A DNA stretch of 64,000 nucleotides, taken from Roseomonas gilardii. GTDB taxonomy: Bacteria > Pseudomonadota > Alphaproteobacteria > Acetobacterales > Acetobacteraceae. The DNA lies in contig NZ_CP015583.1 of the NCBI RefSeq assembly GCF_001941945.1, positions 2,487,501-2,551,500 on the forward strand. The letters are read 5' to 3'. Under the pieces are notes generated by a model. It was given only the letters and a program-made list of their open reading frames with translations. It searched no databases and was not told the origin of the DNA. Shown here piece after piece: positions 8,735 to 19,592 of this stretch. Position numbers and translations under genes: made by a program. Numbering within the stretch: the first letter of the stretch is position 1; each line of letters opens with the position of its first letter.

Positions 8735-10667
8735 ATGCCCGGAAGGATCGAGGACTACGCGCTGATCGGCGATCTGGCGACGGCGGCGCTGGTGGGGCAC
8801 GACGGGTCGATCGATTGGCTCTGCTGGCCGCGCTTCGATTCCGATGCGGTCTTCGCCGCGCTGCTCGGCACGCCGGAGCATGGGCGCTGGCGGATCGCAC
8901 CGGACTGGGAGGGCGGCGAGCGGCCCCGCATCCGGCGTGCCTATCGCGACGGCACGCTGGTGCTTGACACGGAGTTCCGCACCGGCAGTGGCGCCGTCCG
9001 CCTCACTGACTTCATGAACGTGCGCGACGACGGCGTCTCGAACCTGGTGCGGGTCGTCACCGGGCTGCGCGGCGAGGTCGCCATGCGGGGGGAGCTGGTG
9101 CTGCGCTTCGACAACGGGCGCGTCATTCCCTGGGTGTCGCGGCTGCCGGACGGCACGGGCATCCGGGCGGTGGCGGGGCCGGACCTCGTGGTGATGCGGG
9201 CCGGCGTGCCGGTGCGCGGCGAGGACATGCGCAGCGTCTCTCGCTTCGTGGTGAAGGCGGGGGAGAGCATTCCCTTCGTGCTCTCCTATGGCGCCTCGCA
9301 TCTGCCCGCCCCGCCGCCCCAGGTCGCGGAGGAGCGGCTGGCCGAGACGGAGACCGGCTGGCGGCAATGGGCCAGCCGTTGCGCCGAGGCCGGTCCTTGG
9401 ACGGAGGCGGTGCGCCGTTCCGTGGTGACGCTGAAGGCCCTCACCTACCGCCCCACGGGCGGCATCGTGGCGGCGCCCACCACCTCCCTGCCGGAGAAGC
9501 TGGGGGGGTCGCGGAACTGGGACTACCGCTTCTGCTGGCTGCGCGATTCGACCCTGACGCTGATGGCGCTGCTCCGCGCCGGCTATGTGGAGGATGCCGC
9601 AGCCCGTACATGATCTGGATCTGGTCCGTGCCGTGGCGGGGAGCCCGGACCAGATCCAGATCATGTACGGGCTGGCGGGCGAGCGCCGCCTGACCGAATG
9701 CGAGGCGGACTGGCTGCCGGGCTATGAGGATTCGCGGCCGGTGCGCCTGGGCAACGCGGCCTACCGGCAGTTGCAGCTCGATGTCTTCGGCGAGGTGGCG
9801 AGCACGCTCTACCTGGCGCAGCGGCACGGGATGCCCTTCGACCGGCAGGCCTGGTCGCTGCAGCGTGCGCTGACCGATCATCTGGCGAAGGTCTGGAAGC
9901 AGCCGGACGAGGGCATGTGGGAGGTCCGCAGCGGGCCGGAGCAGTTCACCTTTTCCAAGGTCGCGGCCTGGGCGGCGGTGGACCGGGCGGTGCGCAGCAT
10001 CGAGCGCTTCGGCCTGCGCGGCCCGCTGAAGCGGTGGCAGGCGCTGCGGCAAAAGATCCACGAGGATGTTTGCCGGCGGGGCTTCGACACGGAACTGGGC
10101 AGCTTCACCCGCGCCTATGGTTCGGGGGACCTGGATGCGAACCTGTTGCTGCTGCCGGCGGTGGGATTCCTGCCCTATGACGACCCGCGCGTGCTCGGCA
10201 CCATCGCGGCGGTGGAGAAGCGGCTGCTGCGGGATGGATTCCTGCTGCGCTACGCCACCCAGGAAACGCGGGACGGATTGCCCGGTGACGAAGGGGTCTT
10301 CCTCGCCTGCTCCTTCTGGCTGGCCAATGCCTATGACCGGACCGGGCGCCGGCGCGAGGCGCTGGAGCTGTTCGAGCGGCTGCTGGACCTGCGCAACGAT
10401 GTCGGCCTGCTGTCGGAGGAGTACGACCCGAAGGCACGTCGCCTGATCGGCAACTTCCCCCAGGCCTTCTCCCACATCGCCCTGGTCAACACGGCCTATA
10501 CGCTGAACGGGCAGCCCGATGGCGGCCGGGGCGCCGGCGATGGCGGCAAGGCGGGCCGCTCATCGCCGCTGGCGCCCGGTGCCAGGAGTAGTTCCGCGGA
10601 CAGGTCGGAGCCGCCCGGGGGGATGCGACCCGCCCGGGCCCGCCGCAAGGCGGCTAGTGCAGAGTGA
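8735..10667 (+). pseudogene. glycoside hydrolase family 15 protein, disrupted by inverted repeat and frameshift
   Basis: Two adjoining frames encode the two halves of one GH15 (glucoamylase/trehalase-like) enzyme. Frame one runs 8735-9613 and carries the N-terminal domain (RIEDYALIGDLATAALVG, GSIDWLCWPRFDS) up to WLRDSTLTLMALLRAGYVEDAA. Frame two resumes in RAVAGSPDQIQIMYGLAGE and ends at 10667 with the (alpha/alpha)6 barrel remainder. Between them a few residues of the expected helix are replaced by a 29-bp inverted copy of the sequence encoding SPDQIQIMYGL, with a net +1 shift and a TGA at 9611. As it stands no full enzyme can be made. It may be a recent mutation or an assembly error; both halves are otherwise well preserved. 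Confidence 0.85.
9600..9674. repeat. perfect 29-bp inverted repeat with 17-nt loop inside GH15 gene
   Basis: Positions 9600-9628 are the exact reverse complement of 9646-9674; the loop is 9629-9645. The right arm is native coding sequence in frame with the downstream half of the enzyme, while the left arm is foreign to the protein. That makes the left arm a copy templated from the right arm. Confidence 0.95.
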
Positions 10668-10929
10668 ACTGGCCATCGACATAGCGGAACTCGGCGGGAC
10701 GCCAGAGCGCCGCCGAGGCGACGCGCACCGAATGCAGCGGCCCCTCGATCTCCCGCTGCCAGAAGTCGATGAAGCGGTGCAGTTCCGGGAAGCCGGGGGC
10801 GTGGTCGAGTTTCTGCCAGACGAAGCTCTGCAGCACGGCGGGATGATCGGGCAGGCGATAGAGCAGCTCGGCGGTGGTGACGCGGGGTTCCGGGAAGCGC
10901 ACGAGGTTCCCGATCTCTCGCAGGATCAT
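10654..10929 (-). CDS. usg: Usg family protein
   Basis: A 91-residue protein of the Usg family, a small alphaproteobacterial family of unknown function named for a gene upstream of trpF in Caulobacter. Characteristic stretches are TTAELLYRLPDHP, LQSFVWQ and LHRFIDFW. The ATG at 10929 was preferred because a GAGGAG ribosome site lies about 10 nt upstream; an ATG at 10938 is too close to it. Its 3' end overlaps the convergent GH15 remnant by 14 bp. It is divergent from groESL. Confidence 0.85.
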   Translation of the reverse strand: MILREIGNLVRFPEPRVTTAELLYRLPDHPAVLQSFVWQKLDHAPGFPELHRFIDFWQREIEGPLHSVRVASAALWRPAEFRYVDGQFTLH

Positions 10930-11029
10930 GCGAAGCATCTCTCCTCAGGCCGCGGCTGATCGCGGCTGTCATCATCCTGCCATGGAAGGTGCTGGCGGGA
11001 TCAAGAAAAAATCCGCTCTTATCAATCGA

Positions 11030-11056
11030 TTAGCACTCATTCGCCGGAATTGCTGC
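11030..11056. promoter_or_regulatory. degenerate second CIRCE-like element
   Basis: TTAGCACTC at 11030-11038 is a perfect CIRCE left half. At exactly the canonical 9-nt spacing the right half (11048-11056) matches the consensus at only 5 of 9 positions. It lies upstream of the groESL promoter and may be a decayed or auxiliary HrcA site. Confidence 0.45.
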
Positions 11057-11064
11057 CGAACACC

Positions 11065-11093
11065 TTGACGGCGGGTGGGGTGCGGCCCTAGAT
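11065..11093 (+). promoter_or_regulatory. groESL promoter
   Basis: TTGACG at 11065-11070, a 17-nt spacer and CTAGAT at 11088-11093 make a good sigma70-type promoter. CTTG immediately upstream would also fit the -35 of an overlapping heat-shock sigma32 promoter. It is 98 bp before groES and directly abuts the CIRCE operator. Confidence 0.65.
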
Positions 11094-11095
11094 CG

Positions 11096-11122
11096 CTGGC
11101 ACTCGGCGGGGGCGAGTGCTAA
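11096..11122. promoter_or_regulatory. CIRCE operator (HrcA binding site)
   Basis: The right arm GAGTGCTAA (11114-11122) is perfect, the spacer is exactly 9 nt, and the left arm CTGGCACTC differs from consensus at two positions. It sits at the expected transcription start of groESL, where HrcA binding would block transcription. Confidence 0.9.
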
Positions 11123-11191
11123 CAGCGCCCGTATCCCGGCGGAGCTTATGAATCCGAGACCACGGTTTCCAAAGGCTTAGGAGCGTTCCTG

Positions 11192-11479
11192 ATGAACTTC
11201 CGCCCTCTGCACGACCGCGTCCTCGTTCGCCGCGTCACGGCTGACGAGAAGAGCGCTGGCGGCATCATCATCCCCGACACCGCCAAGGAGAAGCCGCAGG
11301 AAGGCGAGATCGTCTCCGTCGGCACCGGCACGGTGAGCGACAAGGGTGAGGTCCGCCCTCTCGACGTCAAGGCCGGCGACCGCATCCTGTTCGGCAAGTG
11401 GTCGGGCACCGAGGTGAAGCTGAACGGTGAGGATCTCCTGATCATGAAGGAGTCCGACATCATGGGTGTGATCGGCTGA
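11192..11479 (+). CDS. groES: co-chaperonin GroES
   Basis: A 95-residue cap of the GroEL folding chamber. The N-terminus [14 protein letters not shown], the mobile-loop region around [15 protein letters not shown] and the terminal DIMGVIG are standard. An AGGAG ribosome site lies about 8 nt upstream of the ATG. It is the first gene of the groESL operon under CIRCE control, with groEL 54 bp downstream. Confidence 0.98.
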   Translation: MNFRPLHDRVLVRRVTADEKSAGGIIIPDTAKEKPQEGEIVSVGTGTVSDKGEVRPLDVKAGDRILFGKWSGTEVKLNGEDLLIMKESDIMGVIG

Positions 11480-11527
11480 CGCCGCACGCCTTCGTCGCTT
11501 CCCTTCCCCATTCAGATACAGAGGTAG

Positions 11528-13171
<1,644 letters not shown>

Positions 13172-13197
13172 TCCTTACCGGATCGGGGTTCGGGAAG

Positions 13198-13231
13198 GGG
13201 GCGGTCCGCAAGGGCCGCCCCTTTTCCTTTT
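13198..13231 (+). terminator. intrinsic terminator of groESL
   Basis: A 10-bp stem (13198-13207 with 13212-13221, one G-T wobble), a GCAA tetraloop, then TTTTCCTTTT. It lies 27 bp after the groEL stop. Confidence 0.9.
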
Positions 13232-13251
13232 GCGGGCAGGGAGGACCGACA

Positions 13252-13479
13252 GTGGAAAGGCTGACGGGGCGAGTGATCTGGTATCAACCGGCCAAGGGCT
13301 ATGGCTTCATCCAGGCCGATGACGGCGGGCCGGATGTGATGGTGCATGCCACGGCGCTGCGGGCGGCCGCGCTGGATGAGCTGGAGAAGGGGCAACGCCT
13401 GTCCTTCGTTGTGGAGGACCGCGATGGCCGTCGGGGGGCAGTCGCGATCGGCCTGATGTTGGACCAGGCGGAACGCTAG
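13252..13479 (+). CDS. cold-shock-domain protein
   Basis: A 75-residue single cold-shock domain that should bind single-stranded nucleic acid. It keeps a version of the RNP1 motif (KGYGFIQAD) but RNP2 is altered to VMVHATAL, where VFVHxS is usual. The start is GTG at 13252 with GGGAGG about 9 nt upstream. It is separated from groEL by a terminator and so probably has its own promoter or depends on read-through. Confidence 0.8.
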   Translation: MERLTGRVIWYQPAKGYGFIQADDGGPDVMVHATALRAAALDELEKGQRLSFVVEDRDGRRGAVAIGLMLDQAER

Positions 13480-13728
13480 CCTCGGTTCGCCGCTGCCCCA
13501 TCGCGGCAGTGGTGTTCTTGACCGGTCTCTGGGGCTCTGGTTTCCTTGCTCCCGGGCTTGATCGGAGCCTCCGTGTCCGCGGAAAGGGCTGCGCCCACGC
13601 TCGCAGAAGGTGGCGTCACGTCTTTTTCACCCTTTCCTGCCTGGCTGGCGGACACAGGCTTGAGGAAGGGGCCTCCCTTGTCCGATCCATCGGTCTCCAC
13701 GCCTGCGTCCGGCGGTCCGCGCCCCGCG

Positions 13729-15015
13729 ATGCCATTCCGGCTGAACCTTGAACAGCAGCGAAAGCGCGCCAGGGAGCTGCTGCGGCAGTTGCGGGGCGGT
13801 GAGGCCGGGGCATGGCAACGTTTCCGCCTGCACCACCCAAGTGCCGTGGCGGATGGCGCCGCCGCGATGACGCGGCTGAGCGAGGCACAGCTTGTCATCG
13901 CGCGAGAACTCGGCTTGCCGAGCTGGCCCCGGCTGAAAGCACATATCGAGGCCATGGAGCGCAGTTGGGCGAGCATCCGGCGCGGCGGCGATGCGCCGGA
14001 CCGCGACATGCCGACTCTACACTTCCGCTGCGGCAGCGATATCGGACCGGCACTGTGGGAGGCCGGCTTCGCCGGAGACTTCCTGGAATACTCCGATCCC
14101 TTCTGCCAGGGGCCGGTCCTGCCCGGACCGGACTGGCTGGAGCAGCGGGCGGAGTTCCTGGCGCGCTCCTACGGTGCAGGCACCGGCATGAACCGGAATG
14201 ATATCACAACAAAATTGCGACAGGCGGAGGAGGCGTTGGCTGATGCGCCGGTACGCTACCAGCGGATCGTGCTCTGGTTCGAACACGACACCTACGACCA
14301 GTTGATCCTGGCGCGCTGCCTCGCGCATTTCGCCGGAGCGGCGCCGGCATGCCTGGAACTGGTTTCCCCTGCCCGTTACCCGGGCGCGGCGCGCTTCATC
14401 GGGTTGGGCCAGTTGCCACCGGAGGCGCTACGTCTGTTGTGGGAGAAGCGCGTCTCCGTTCCCGAGGAGGCCCTGCATTCGGGACGGATGGTTTGGGACG
14501 CCTTGCGTCAGCCGGCGCCGGGGAGGCTGGCCGATCTGGGCAGGGCGGGGACTGCGGGCATTCCGCAACTCGGCCGGGCGGTGCTGCGGCACTGCCGGGA
14601 ACTGCCCTGGGTCGAGGATGGGCTGAGCTTGACGGAGAGGCTGATCCTGCAACTTCTGGCGGAGGAACCGCAGTCGGTAGGCCAGGTGTTCGAGCGGCTG
14701 ATGCTGGAGCGGGAACCACTGCCCTGGATGACGGACCTAATGATCCACGACACGGTGGAGCGAATGCGCCGCGTGAGGCAACCGGTCTTCCTCGGCAGTT
14801 TCCGCGATGGCAAGGAAGGATGGCCCCAGGAGCAACTTGCCATCACGCCATTGGGGCGCGCCGTGCTGGCCAGGGGCGTGGACTGGATGTCGCTGGCGCC
14901 CCCGGCCCGGTGGGTCGGTGGTGTGCCGATCGGGGGGGCCGAAGCCGTCTGGCGGTGGGATGACTGCTCGTCTTCCGTCAGGCTCATGGAAGACCGGCTC
15001 TCCGGGACTGCGTGA
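13729..15015 (+). CDS. DUF1835 domain-containing protein
   Basis: About 428 residues from the ATG at 13729. An N-terminal helical region (about 1-85, with LNLEQQRKRARELLRQL) is followed by a DUF1835-type domain beginning near LHFRCGSDIGPALWEAGF and including WFEHDTYDQLILARCL. The C-terminal part, with LTERLILQLL, looks like a winged-helix segment. Function is unknown. The frame extends upstream to 13546, but that part is Pro/Ala/Ser-rich and unlike a domain; the ATG at 13729 is also the first followed by recognisable secondary structure. It is read toward the opposite-strand gene at 15022. Confidence 0.72.
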   Translation: MPFRLNLEQQRKRARELLRQLRGGEAGAWQRFRLHHPSAVADGAAAMTRLSEAQLVIARELGLPSWPRLKAHIEAMERSWASIRRGGDAPDRDMPTLHFRCGSDIGPALWEAGFAGDFLEYSDPFCQGPVLPGPDWLEQRAEFLARSYGAGTGMNRNDITTKLRQAEEALADAPVRYQRIVLWFEHDTYDQLILARCLAHFAGAAPACLELVSPARYPGAARFIGLGQLPPEALRLLWEKRVSVPEEALHSGRMVWDALRQPAPGRLADLGRAGTAGIPQLGRAVLRHCRELPWVEDGLSLTERLILQLLAEEPQSVGQVFERLMLEREPLPWMTDLMIHDTVERMRRVRQPVFLGSFRDGKEGWPQEQLAITPLGRAVLARGVDWMSLAPPARWVGGVPIGGAEAVWRWDDCSSSVRLMEDRLSGTA

Positions 15016-15021
15016 GCTGCC

Positions 15022-15570
15022 TCAGGCGGAAGGGGCTTCCTCCCAGACCCTGAGGGCGGCGGCCCGGTTCAGGATGCTGCGGGCGCGTTCCGCCTGATCC
15101 ACGTTGGCGGGCTTCACCACGACGATGGCTTCGGCATGCTCGGTGGTGGCGGTGCCTTCCGTGCCGCTGGCCTGGGAGGCCAGCTCGCTGAGTCCGCCCG
15201 CCCCTGCCCCGGCTGCGATGGCCGCGCCGACCGCCGGGGCGGCGGCGCCCCCGGTGGCCACGACCACGCCCGCCGCCGCCAGACCGGCCGCGGCGGCGGC
15301 CATGCTGTTGCGCATGGTGCGGAGGTTGCGGTGCTCGTCCTCGCGCAGCGGCTCGTCGCCGCTGTCCTCGGGCATGGTCTCGCTCTGTGGAGCGGGCGAT
15401 GGGGCCTCAGCCGGCGTCGGCGGCGGCGCGGGATCGGCATGGCGCACGGAGATCTGGGCACGGGGGATGGCCTCGCCCTCCAGATAGGAGAGGGCTGCCT
15501 CGACCGCCTCCTTGTCGCGGAAGCTGGCCAGGATCGTGGGCTGGGCCGGCGTGGCGGATGACTCGCTCAT
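15022..15570 (-). CDS. hypothetical glycine/alanine-zipper protein
   Basis: A 182-residue protein without a recognised name. Residues 1-45 form a small alpha/beta domain resembling general-stress 'heat induced stress YflT'-like folds (ILASFRDKEAVEAALSYL). A Pro/Glu-rich linker follows, then a long Ala/Gly/Val hydrophobic stretch (about 88-130) of glycine-zipper type that could insert in or span the membrane. The end is a second small alpha/beta segment (AEAIVVVKPANVDQAERA). The ATG at 15570 was chosen because upstream codons lack a ribosome site and homology-like features. Possibly a stress-related membrane protein; this is inference. Confidence 0.6.
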   Translation of the reverse strand: MSESSATPAQPTILASFRDKEAVEAALSYLEGEAIPRAQISVRHADPAPPPTPAEAPSPAPQSETMPEDSGDEPLREDEHRNLRTMRNSMAAAAAGLAAAGVVVATGGAAAPAVGAAIAAGAGAGGLSELASQASGTEGTATTEHAEAIVVVKPANVDQAERARSILNRAAALRVWEEAPSA

Positions 15571-15681
15571 GGTTCTGCTCTCCCGCGCTTGGACGGAAGG
15601 CAAACGTCCTTTGCCAGGCAACCGTTGCGGGGAACCGGCATTCCGGCGCCCCGCCTATGGGTATCCGCGGGGCGGGGGGGG

Positions 15682-16125
15682 TCAGATGACCTGGTAGCGG
15701 GCCTTGGCGGCGCGCTCGATGGCGCCGGCCACGAGGCGGTCGATGTCCAGGCCGATGCGGAAGTCCTGCAGGAAGCGCAACTCGTCCTGGGTGGCGTCGC
15801 CATCGGCGGCGACGATCTCGCAGGCGAGGAGATAGGCGGTCTCGCGCAGGCGCTGCGGCAGGGCGTCGCGGATCAGCGCGACCACCTCGTCCAGCCCATC
15901 CGTGTCACCGAGCAGGTTCAGCACGATCTCGGTGACGGTCTCGATGCCGCTGACGTGGAAGTCGCTGAAGACCGGCAGTTCCTTGACCAGGCGCGACATG
16001 GTGGCGAGTTCGGCGTCGGTCATGTGGCCGTCGCAGGCGCTCATCACCACCATGGCGCCGACCAGGGCCTCCTGGGCCGAGAGACGGACGGGGGTTGCCT
16101 GGAATGAACTCATGTCGAGGGGCAT
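15682..16125 (-). CDS. TerB-like tellurite resistance/co-chaperone-type protein
   Basis: A 147-residue all-alpha protein of the TerB fold. Two pseudo-repeats carry acidic metal-site-like motifs: ACDGHMTDAEL in the first half and AADGDATQDELRFL in the second. TerB proteins are small cytosolic or peripheral proteins of uncertain role in stress and metal-linked pathways. Start ATG 16125, with an alternative in-frame ATG at 16113. No other ter genes are adjacent; the TerC homologue at 3.2 kb is unlinked. Confidence 0.72.
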   Translation of the reverse strand: MPLDMSSFQATPVRLSAQEALVGAMVVMSACDGHMTDAELATMSRLVKELPVFSDFHVSGIETVTEIVLNLLGDTDGLDEVVALIRDALPQRLRETAYLLACEIVAADGDATQDELRFLQDFRIGLDIDRLVAGAIERAAKARYQVI

Positions 16126-16244
16126 GTCCGTTGAGGCTCCTATAGCCGGATCGTCTCGCAGCCTGAGGCACGTCCCGTCAATGCCAGCCGCATCAAGGGG
16201 TCGCGAGCCATGCGGAAAGCCGTGGCCGGCACCTCTTCCGGGCC

Positions 16245-19007
16245 TCATCCTACCAGGAATTCGCGGGTCCGGCGGGTGGCTTCGGCCAGGCCGACGCGGT
16301 GGGTCACGACGCCGTCCGGCAGGCCCGCGAGGAGGCGCGAGGGCGCCCGCGAGTCGAGCAGCACGAAGACGCCCCGGTCATCGGCGCGGCGGACGAGGCG
16401 GCCAAAGGCCTGGCGCAAGCGGTGGCGGGCGACGGCATCGTCCCATTCCTTCGGCCGGCCGCCGGACAGGTGCAGGCGGCGCTCTCGGTGCAGGATGGTG
16501 GGGCGCGGCCAGGGCACGCGGTCGAAGACCAGAAGGCGCAGGGAGCGTCCGGGGACGTCCACACCGTCGCGCAGGGCGTCGGTGCCGAGCAGGCAGGAAT
16601 CCTCCTCGGCGCGGAAGACATCGACCAGGGTGGAGTTATCCATCGCGTCCACATGCTGGGCGTAAAGCGGGATGCCCGCCTTTTCCAGCCCGGGCGCGAT
16701 GCGGTCATAGGTGTTGCGCAGGCGGCGGATGGCGGTGAAGAGGCCCAGCGCGCCGCCGCCCGAGGCGCGGAACAGGGCCTCCATCGCGGCGGCCTGCTGG
16801 CCGGTGTCGCGGCCGATATCGGTCACCACCAGCGACAGAGTCTGGGCACAGTAGTCGAAGGTGGAGGGCACGGCGGCCCGCACAGCCGGCAGGGGCAGGT
16901 GCGAGGCGCCGGTGCGGGCTTCGGCGGCCTCCCAGGCGGCCTCGGGGTCGGGCTGGCCATCACCGGCCAGCACCACGTCGCGCAGCGTCGCGGAGGTGAT
17001 CAGCAGCCCGTGCGCCGGGGCGGCGACCGCCAGGGCGAAGGGCTCGGTGGGGTCGAGGTGGTGGCGGTGCATGGCCGCATCGACCTCTCGCCCCTCCCGC
17101 CGGGTGATGGCGAGCCAGTCCACATGCACCGGCCGGGCGCCGGGCTCGGGCGCCGGGATGGAGAGGCGGCGGAGCATGCCGCCCCAGGCAACCAGCGGCA
17201 CCACGGCGCGGCGGTCGAGGTTGCGGCGGGCGGTGTCGAGGCGGATGCGGTCGCCCACCTCCAGCTCCGCCTCCGGGTCTTCCAGCAGCGCGGTCAGGCG
17301 CTCGTGCAGCCCGCGCAGCGGGGCGAGGAGGCGTTCGAGGCCGGCCAGGAGTTCCGCCCCGGCCTCGGGCAGGCCGGGATTGAGCGGGTGCAGGTCGCAT
17401 TCGGCGTCATAGAGCGGGTCGGCCTCGGCAGTGCGGGCCAGGACCTGCCGGCGGACCTCGGCCATGAAGCGTTCCCCGGCGTTGCGCGGCGCACCGTCAT
17501 GCAGGCGGTTGGGCCAGCCGGGGGCGGGCAGCACCGTGCCGGCCTCCAGTGCGGCATCGACCAGGGGCGAGAGGGCGGGATGGTCGGAAAGCACCTCCTC
17601 CAGCCGCCGGCGCAGGCCGCGGGCGCGGCCCCTGCCCCCTTCGGCGCCCAGGAGCCAGCGGCGCAGCTCGGACATCTCGGCGCCGGAGATCTCGGCGGAG
17701 AAGGCGGCATCGGCGGCGTCGAAGACATGGTGGCCCTCGTCGAAGACATAGCGCACGGCGGGACCGTCCTCGCCGCCGCCCAGCGCGGCCTGGACCATGA
17801 CCAAAGCGTGGTTGGCCACCACCAGCTTCGCCCCGGCGGCGCGGCGGATGGAGTGCTCCACGAAGCAGCGGCGCCAGTGCGGACAGCCGGAATGGATGCA
17901 TTCGCCGCGTCGGTCGGTGAGGTTGGCCACGGCGCCGAAGGGGAAGAGCTCGGCGATCCAGCCAGGGAAGTCGCCGCCCTGCATGTCGCCGTCCCGCGTC
18001 GCCAGCGCCCAGCGCGAGACCAGGGCGATGGCCAGGAGGCGGGAAGGCATCAGGCCCGCCGTGGCTTCCTCCAGGTTCAGCAGGCAGAGATAGTTCTCGC
18101 GCCCCTTGCGGATCACGACCTGGCGCTTGCGCTCCTCCGGGTCGGGGTAGAGGCGGGCGAGTTCCCCGTCGATCTGGCGCTGCAGGTTGCGGGTGTAGGT
18201 GGAGATCCAGACCGGGGCGCCGTTGCGCTCCGCCCAGAGCGAGGCCGGGGCGATATAGCCCAGCGTCTTGCCCGTGCCGGTGCCGGCCTCGGCCAGAACG
18301 ACATGCGGGGCGCCGGGCATCTCCCGCGCCGCGAAGGCCAGGGCGGCGGCCGAGGCGAAATCCGCCTGGGCGGGGCGCTGCTCGGCATCCGGGCCGAGGA
18401 TCTCGGCGAGGCGGGTGCGGGCCTCGGCGGCGGAGACAGGCAGCGAGCCGGGGGGCGTGGGCGGGGCGCTGTCCTCCCAGTCCGGCAGGCGGCGCCAGAC
18501 CTTCAGCGGGTCGGAGGAGGGGCGCGCATCCTCCTTGCCCAGCGCCGCCATCACGGAATCGGCCCAGGGCCAGTCCATCCCCTCCCGCAGCCGGGCGGCG
18601 AGGATGGCGGCGTCGCGGTTCAGCGGCACGTTCCGCGCGGCGGAGAGGCGACGGAGGATCAGCGTGGCCAGTTCCGGCAGCAGGATGACGGCGGATTCGT
18701 CGTCCACCGGCATCTCCTGCCCCAGCGCCATGGCGAGGCCGCGCGGCGTCGGCGCGGCGGGCTGGGACGGCAGGGCGAAGGCGAAGAGCTCCAGCAGGTC
18801 ATAGGCCACGGGGAAGGGCGGCAGGCCGAGGCGGCGCGCCGTGGCCGGGGCATGGACCAGCAGCGGCGGCGGCAGGTCGGCCAAGCGCCGGGGCAGGTCG
18901 GCGGCGGAGACCATGTCCAGCTCGCCATCCGGGGTCAGGATCGTGGCGTGGCCGAGGCCCGCAACCAGGGCCGGTGCCTCAGGCAGCAGGAGGCGAGGCA
19001 CGCCCAT
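16245..19007 (-). CDS. ATP-dependent DNA helicase, DinG/XPD family
   Basis: A 920-residue superfamily 2 helicase. The Walker A motif AEAGTGTGKT is near residue 240, the DEAH-type box is FDEGHHVF, and between them lie cysteines (CIHSGCPHWRRCF plus an earlier LCLLNLE context) fitting the iron-sulphur domain of XPD/DinG enzymes. Helicase motifs of the second RecA domain (LLGTDALRDGVDVPG, RLRQAFGRLVRR) are intact. Such enzymes unwind DNA 5' to 3' and resolve R-loops or D-loops. About 230 residues precede the helicase core, longer than E. coli DinG and usual for alphaproteobacterial versions. ATG 19007 chosen; a start at 19022 is possible. Confidence 0.85.
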   Translation of the reverse strand: MGVPRLLLPEAPALVAGLGHATILTPDGELDMVSAADLPRRLADLPPPLLVHAPATARRLGLPPFPVAYDLLELFAFALPSQPAAPTPRGLAMALGQEMPVDDESAVILLPELATLILRRLSAARNVPLNRDAAILAARLREGMDWPWADSVMAALGKEDARPSSDPLKVWRRLPDWEDSAPPTPPGSLPVSAAEARTRLAEILGPDAEQRPAQADFASAAALAFAAREMPGAPHVVLAEAGTGTGKTLGYIAPASLWAERNGAPVWISTYTRNLQRQIDGELARLYPDPEERKRQVVIRKGRENYLCLLNLEEATAGLMPSRLLAIALVSRWALATRDGDMQGGDFPGWIAELFPFGAVANLTDRRGECIHSGCPHWRRCFVEHSIRRAAGAKLVVANHALVMVQAALGGGEDGPAVRYVFDEGHHVFDAADAAFSAEISGAEMSELRRWLLGAEGGRGRARGLRRRLEEVLSDHPALSPLVDAALEAGTVLPAPGWPNRLHDGAPRNAGERFMAEVRRQVLARTAEADPLYDAECDLHPLNPGLPEAGAELLAGLERLLAPLRGLHERLTALLEDPEAELEVGDRIRLDTARRNLDRRAVVPLVAWGGMLRRLSIPAPEPGARPVHVDWLAITRREGREVDAAMHRHHLDPTEPFALAVAAPAHGLLITSATLRDVVLAGDGQPDPEAAWEAAEARTGASHLPLPAVRAAVPSTFDYCAQTLSLVVTDIGRDTGQQAAAMEALFRASGGGALGLFTAIRRLRNTYDRIAPGLEKAGIPLYAQHVDAMDNSTLVDVFRAEEDSCLLGTDALRDGVDVPGRSLRLLVFDRVPWPRPTILHRERRLHLSGGRPKEWDDAVARHRLRQAFGRLVRRADDRGVFVLLDSRAPSRLLAGLPDGVVTHRVGLAEATRRTREFLVG

Positions 19008-19083
19008 GCGGGAGGAGTTCACCCTTTGATCCTAGCAGGGCCCGGCGGCGGCGTCTCGTGCGGGGCGATGGGGGCGGCTCCGC

Positions 19084-19545
19084 TCAGGCCGCCTGCGCCG
19101 CCTCCCCTTCCTGGCGGCGGTCATAGTCACGCTGGGCCTCGACCACCGCGCTGATATGGGTCTCGGCCCAGATCCGCAGGGCGTCCACCGTTTCCGCCAG
19201 GGTCCGGCCCAGCGGGGTGATGGCGTATTCGACCGTGACCGGGACAGTGGCGAAGGCCCGGCGGGAAACGAGGCCGTCGCGCTCCAGGCTCCGCAGGGTC
19301 TGGGCCAGCATCTTCTGGGAGATCCCTTCGATCCCACGCCGGAGCTGGTTGAAGCGCCGGGGCTCGGTCTGCAACAGGATGAGGATCAGCACCGCCCATT
19401 TGTCGCCGATGCGGTCCAGCACCATGCGCGTCGGGCAGGTCGGGCTGAAGCTGTTGCCCCGGATGGGAGGGGAGCGGTCCGTCAGGGTGGTTTCTCCGGA
19501 GTGATCAGCATCCCTGAAAGTGCCTTCTTTGCAGGCGGTTTCCAA
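19084..19545 (-). CDS. HxlR/MarR-type winged-helix transcriptional regulator
   Basis: A DNA-binding protein of up to 153 residues. The HxlR signature is plain: CPTRMVLDRIGDKWAVLIL, then RRFNQLRRGIEGISQKMLAQTLRSLE and the wing region. The start is uncertain: the frame opens with TTG at 19545 and no good ATG precedes the first helix, while most HxlR proteins have 110-130 residues. It is divergent from the NAD(P)-binding protein gene with a 47-bp gap, the usual regulator-target arrangement, so it probably represses that gene in response to a redox or electrophile signal. Confidence 0.85.
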   Translation of the reverse strand: METACKEGTFRDADHSGETTLTDRSPPIRGNSFSPTCPTRMVLDRIGDKWAVLILILLQTEPRRFNQLRRGIEGISQKMLAQTLRSLERDGLVSRRAFATVPVTVEYAITPLGRTLAETVDALRIWAETHISAVVEAQRDYDRRQEGEAAQAA

Positions 19546-19592
19546 TGGTTATCTGGTACCCGGAGAATATCACCGAACATGGGAGTTCGCGC

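Noticed and set aside
16299..19154. A 951-codon plus-strand frame opposite the DinG/XPD-type helicase
   Set aside because: Composition is Gly/Arg/Gln/His-rich antisense shadow; the minus-strand helicase has all motifs.
19545..19592. Palindromic operator for the HxlR regulator in the 47-bp divergent gap
   Set aside because: GGTTATCTGGTACC and the facing half match too poorly to call a site.
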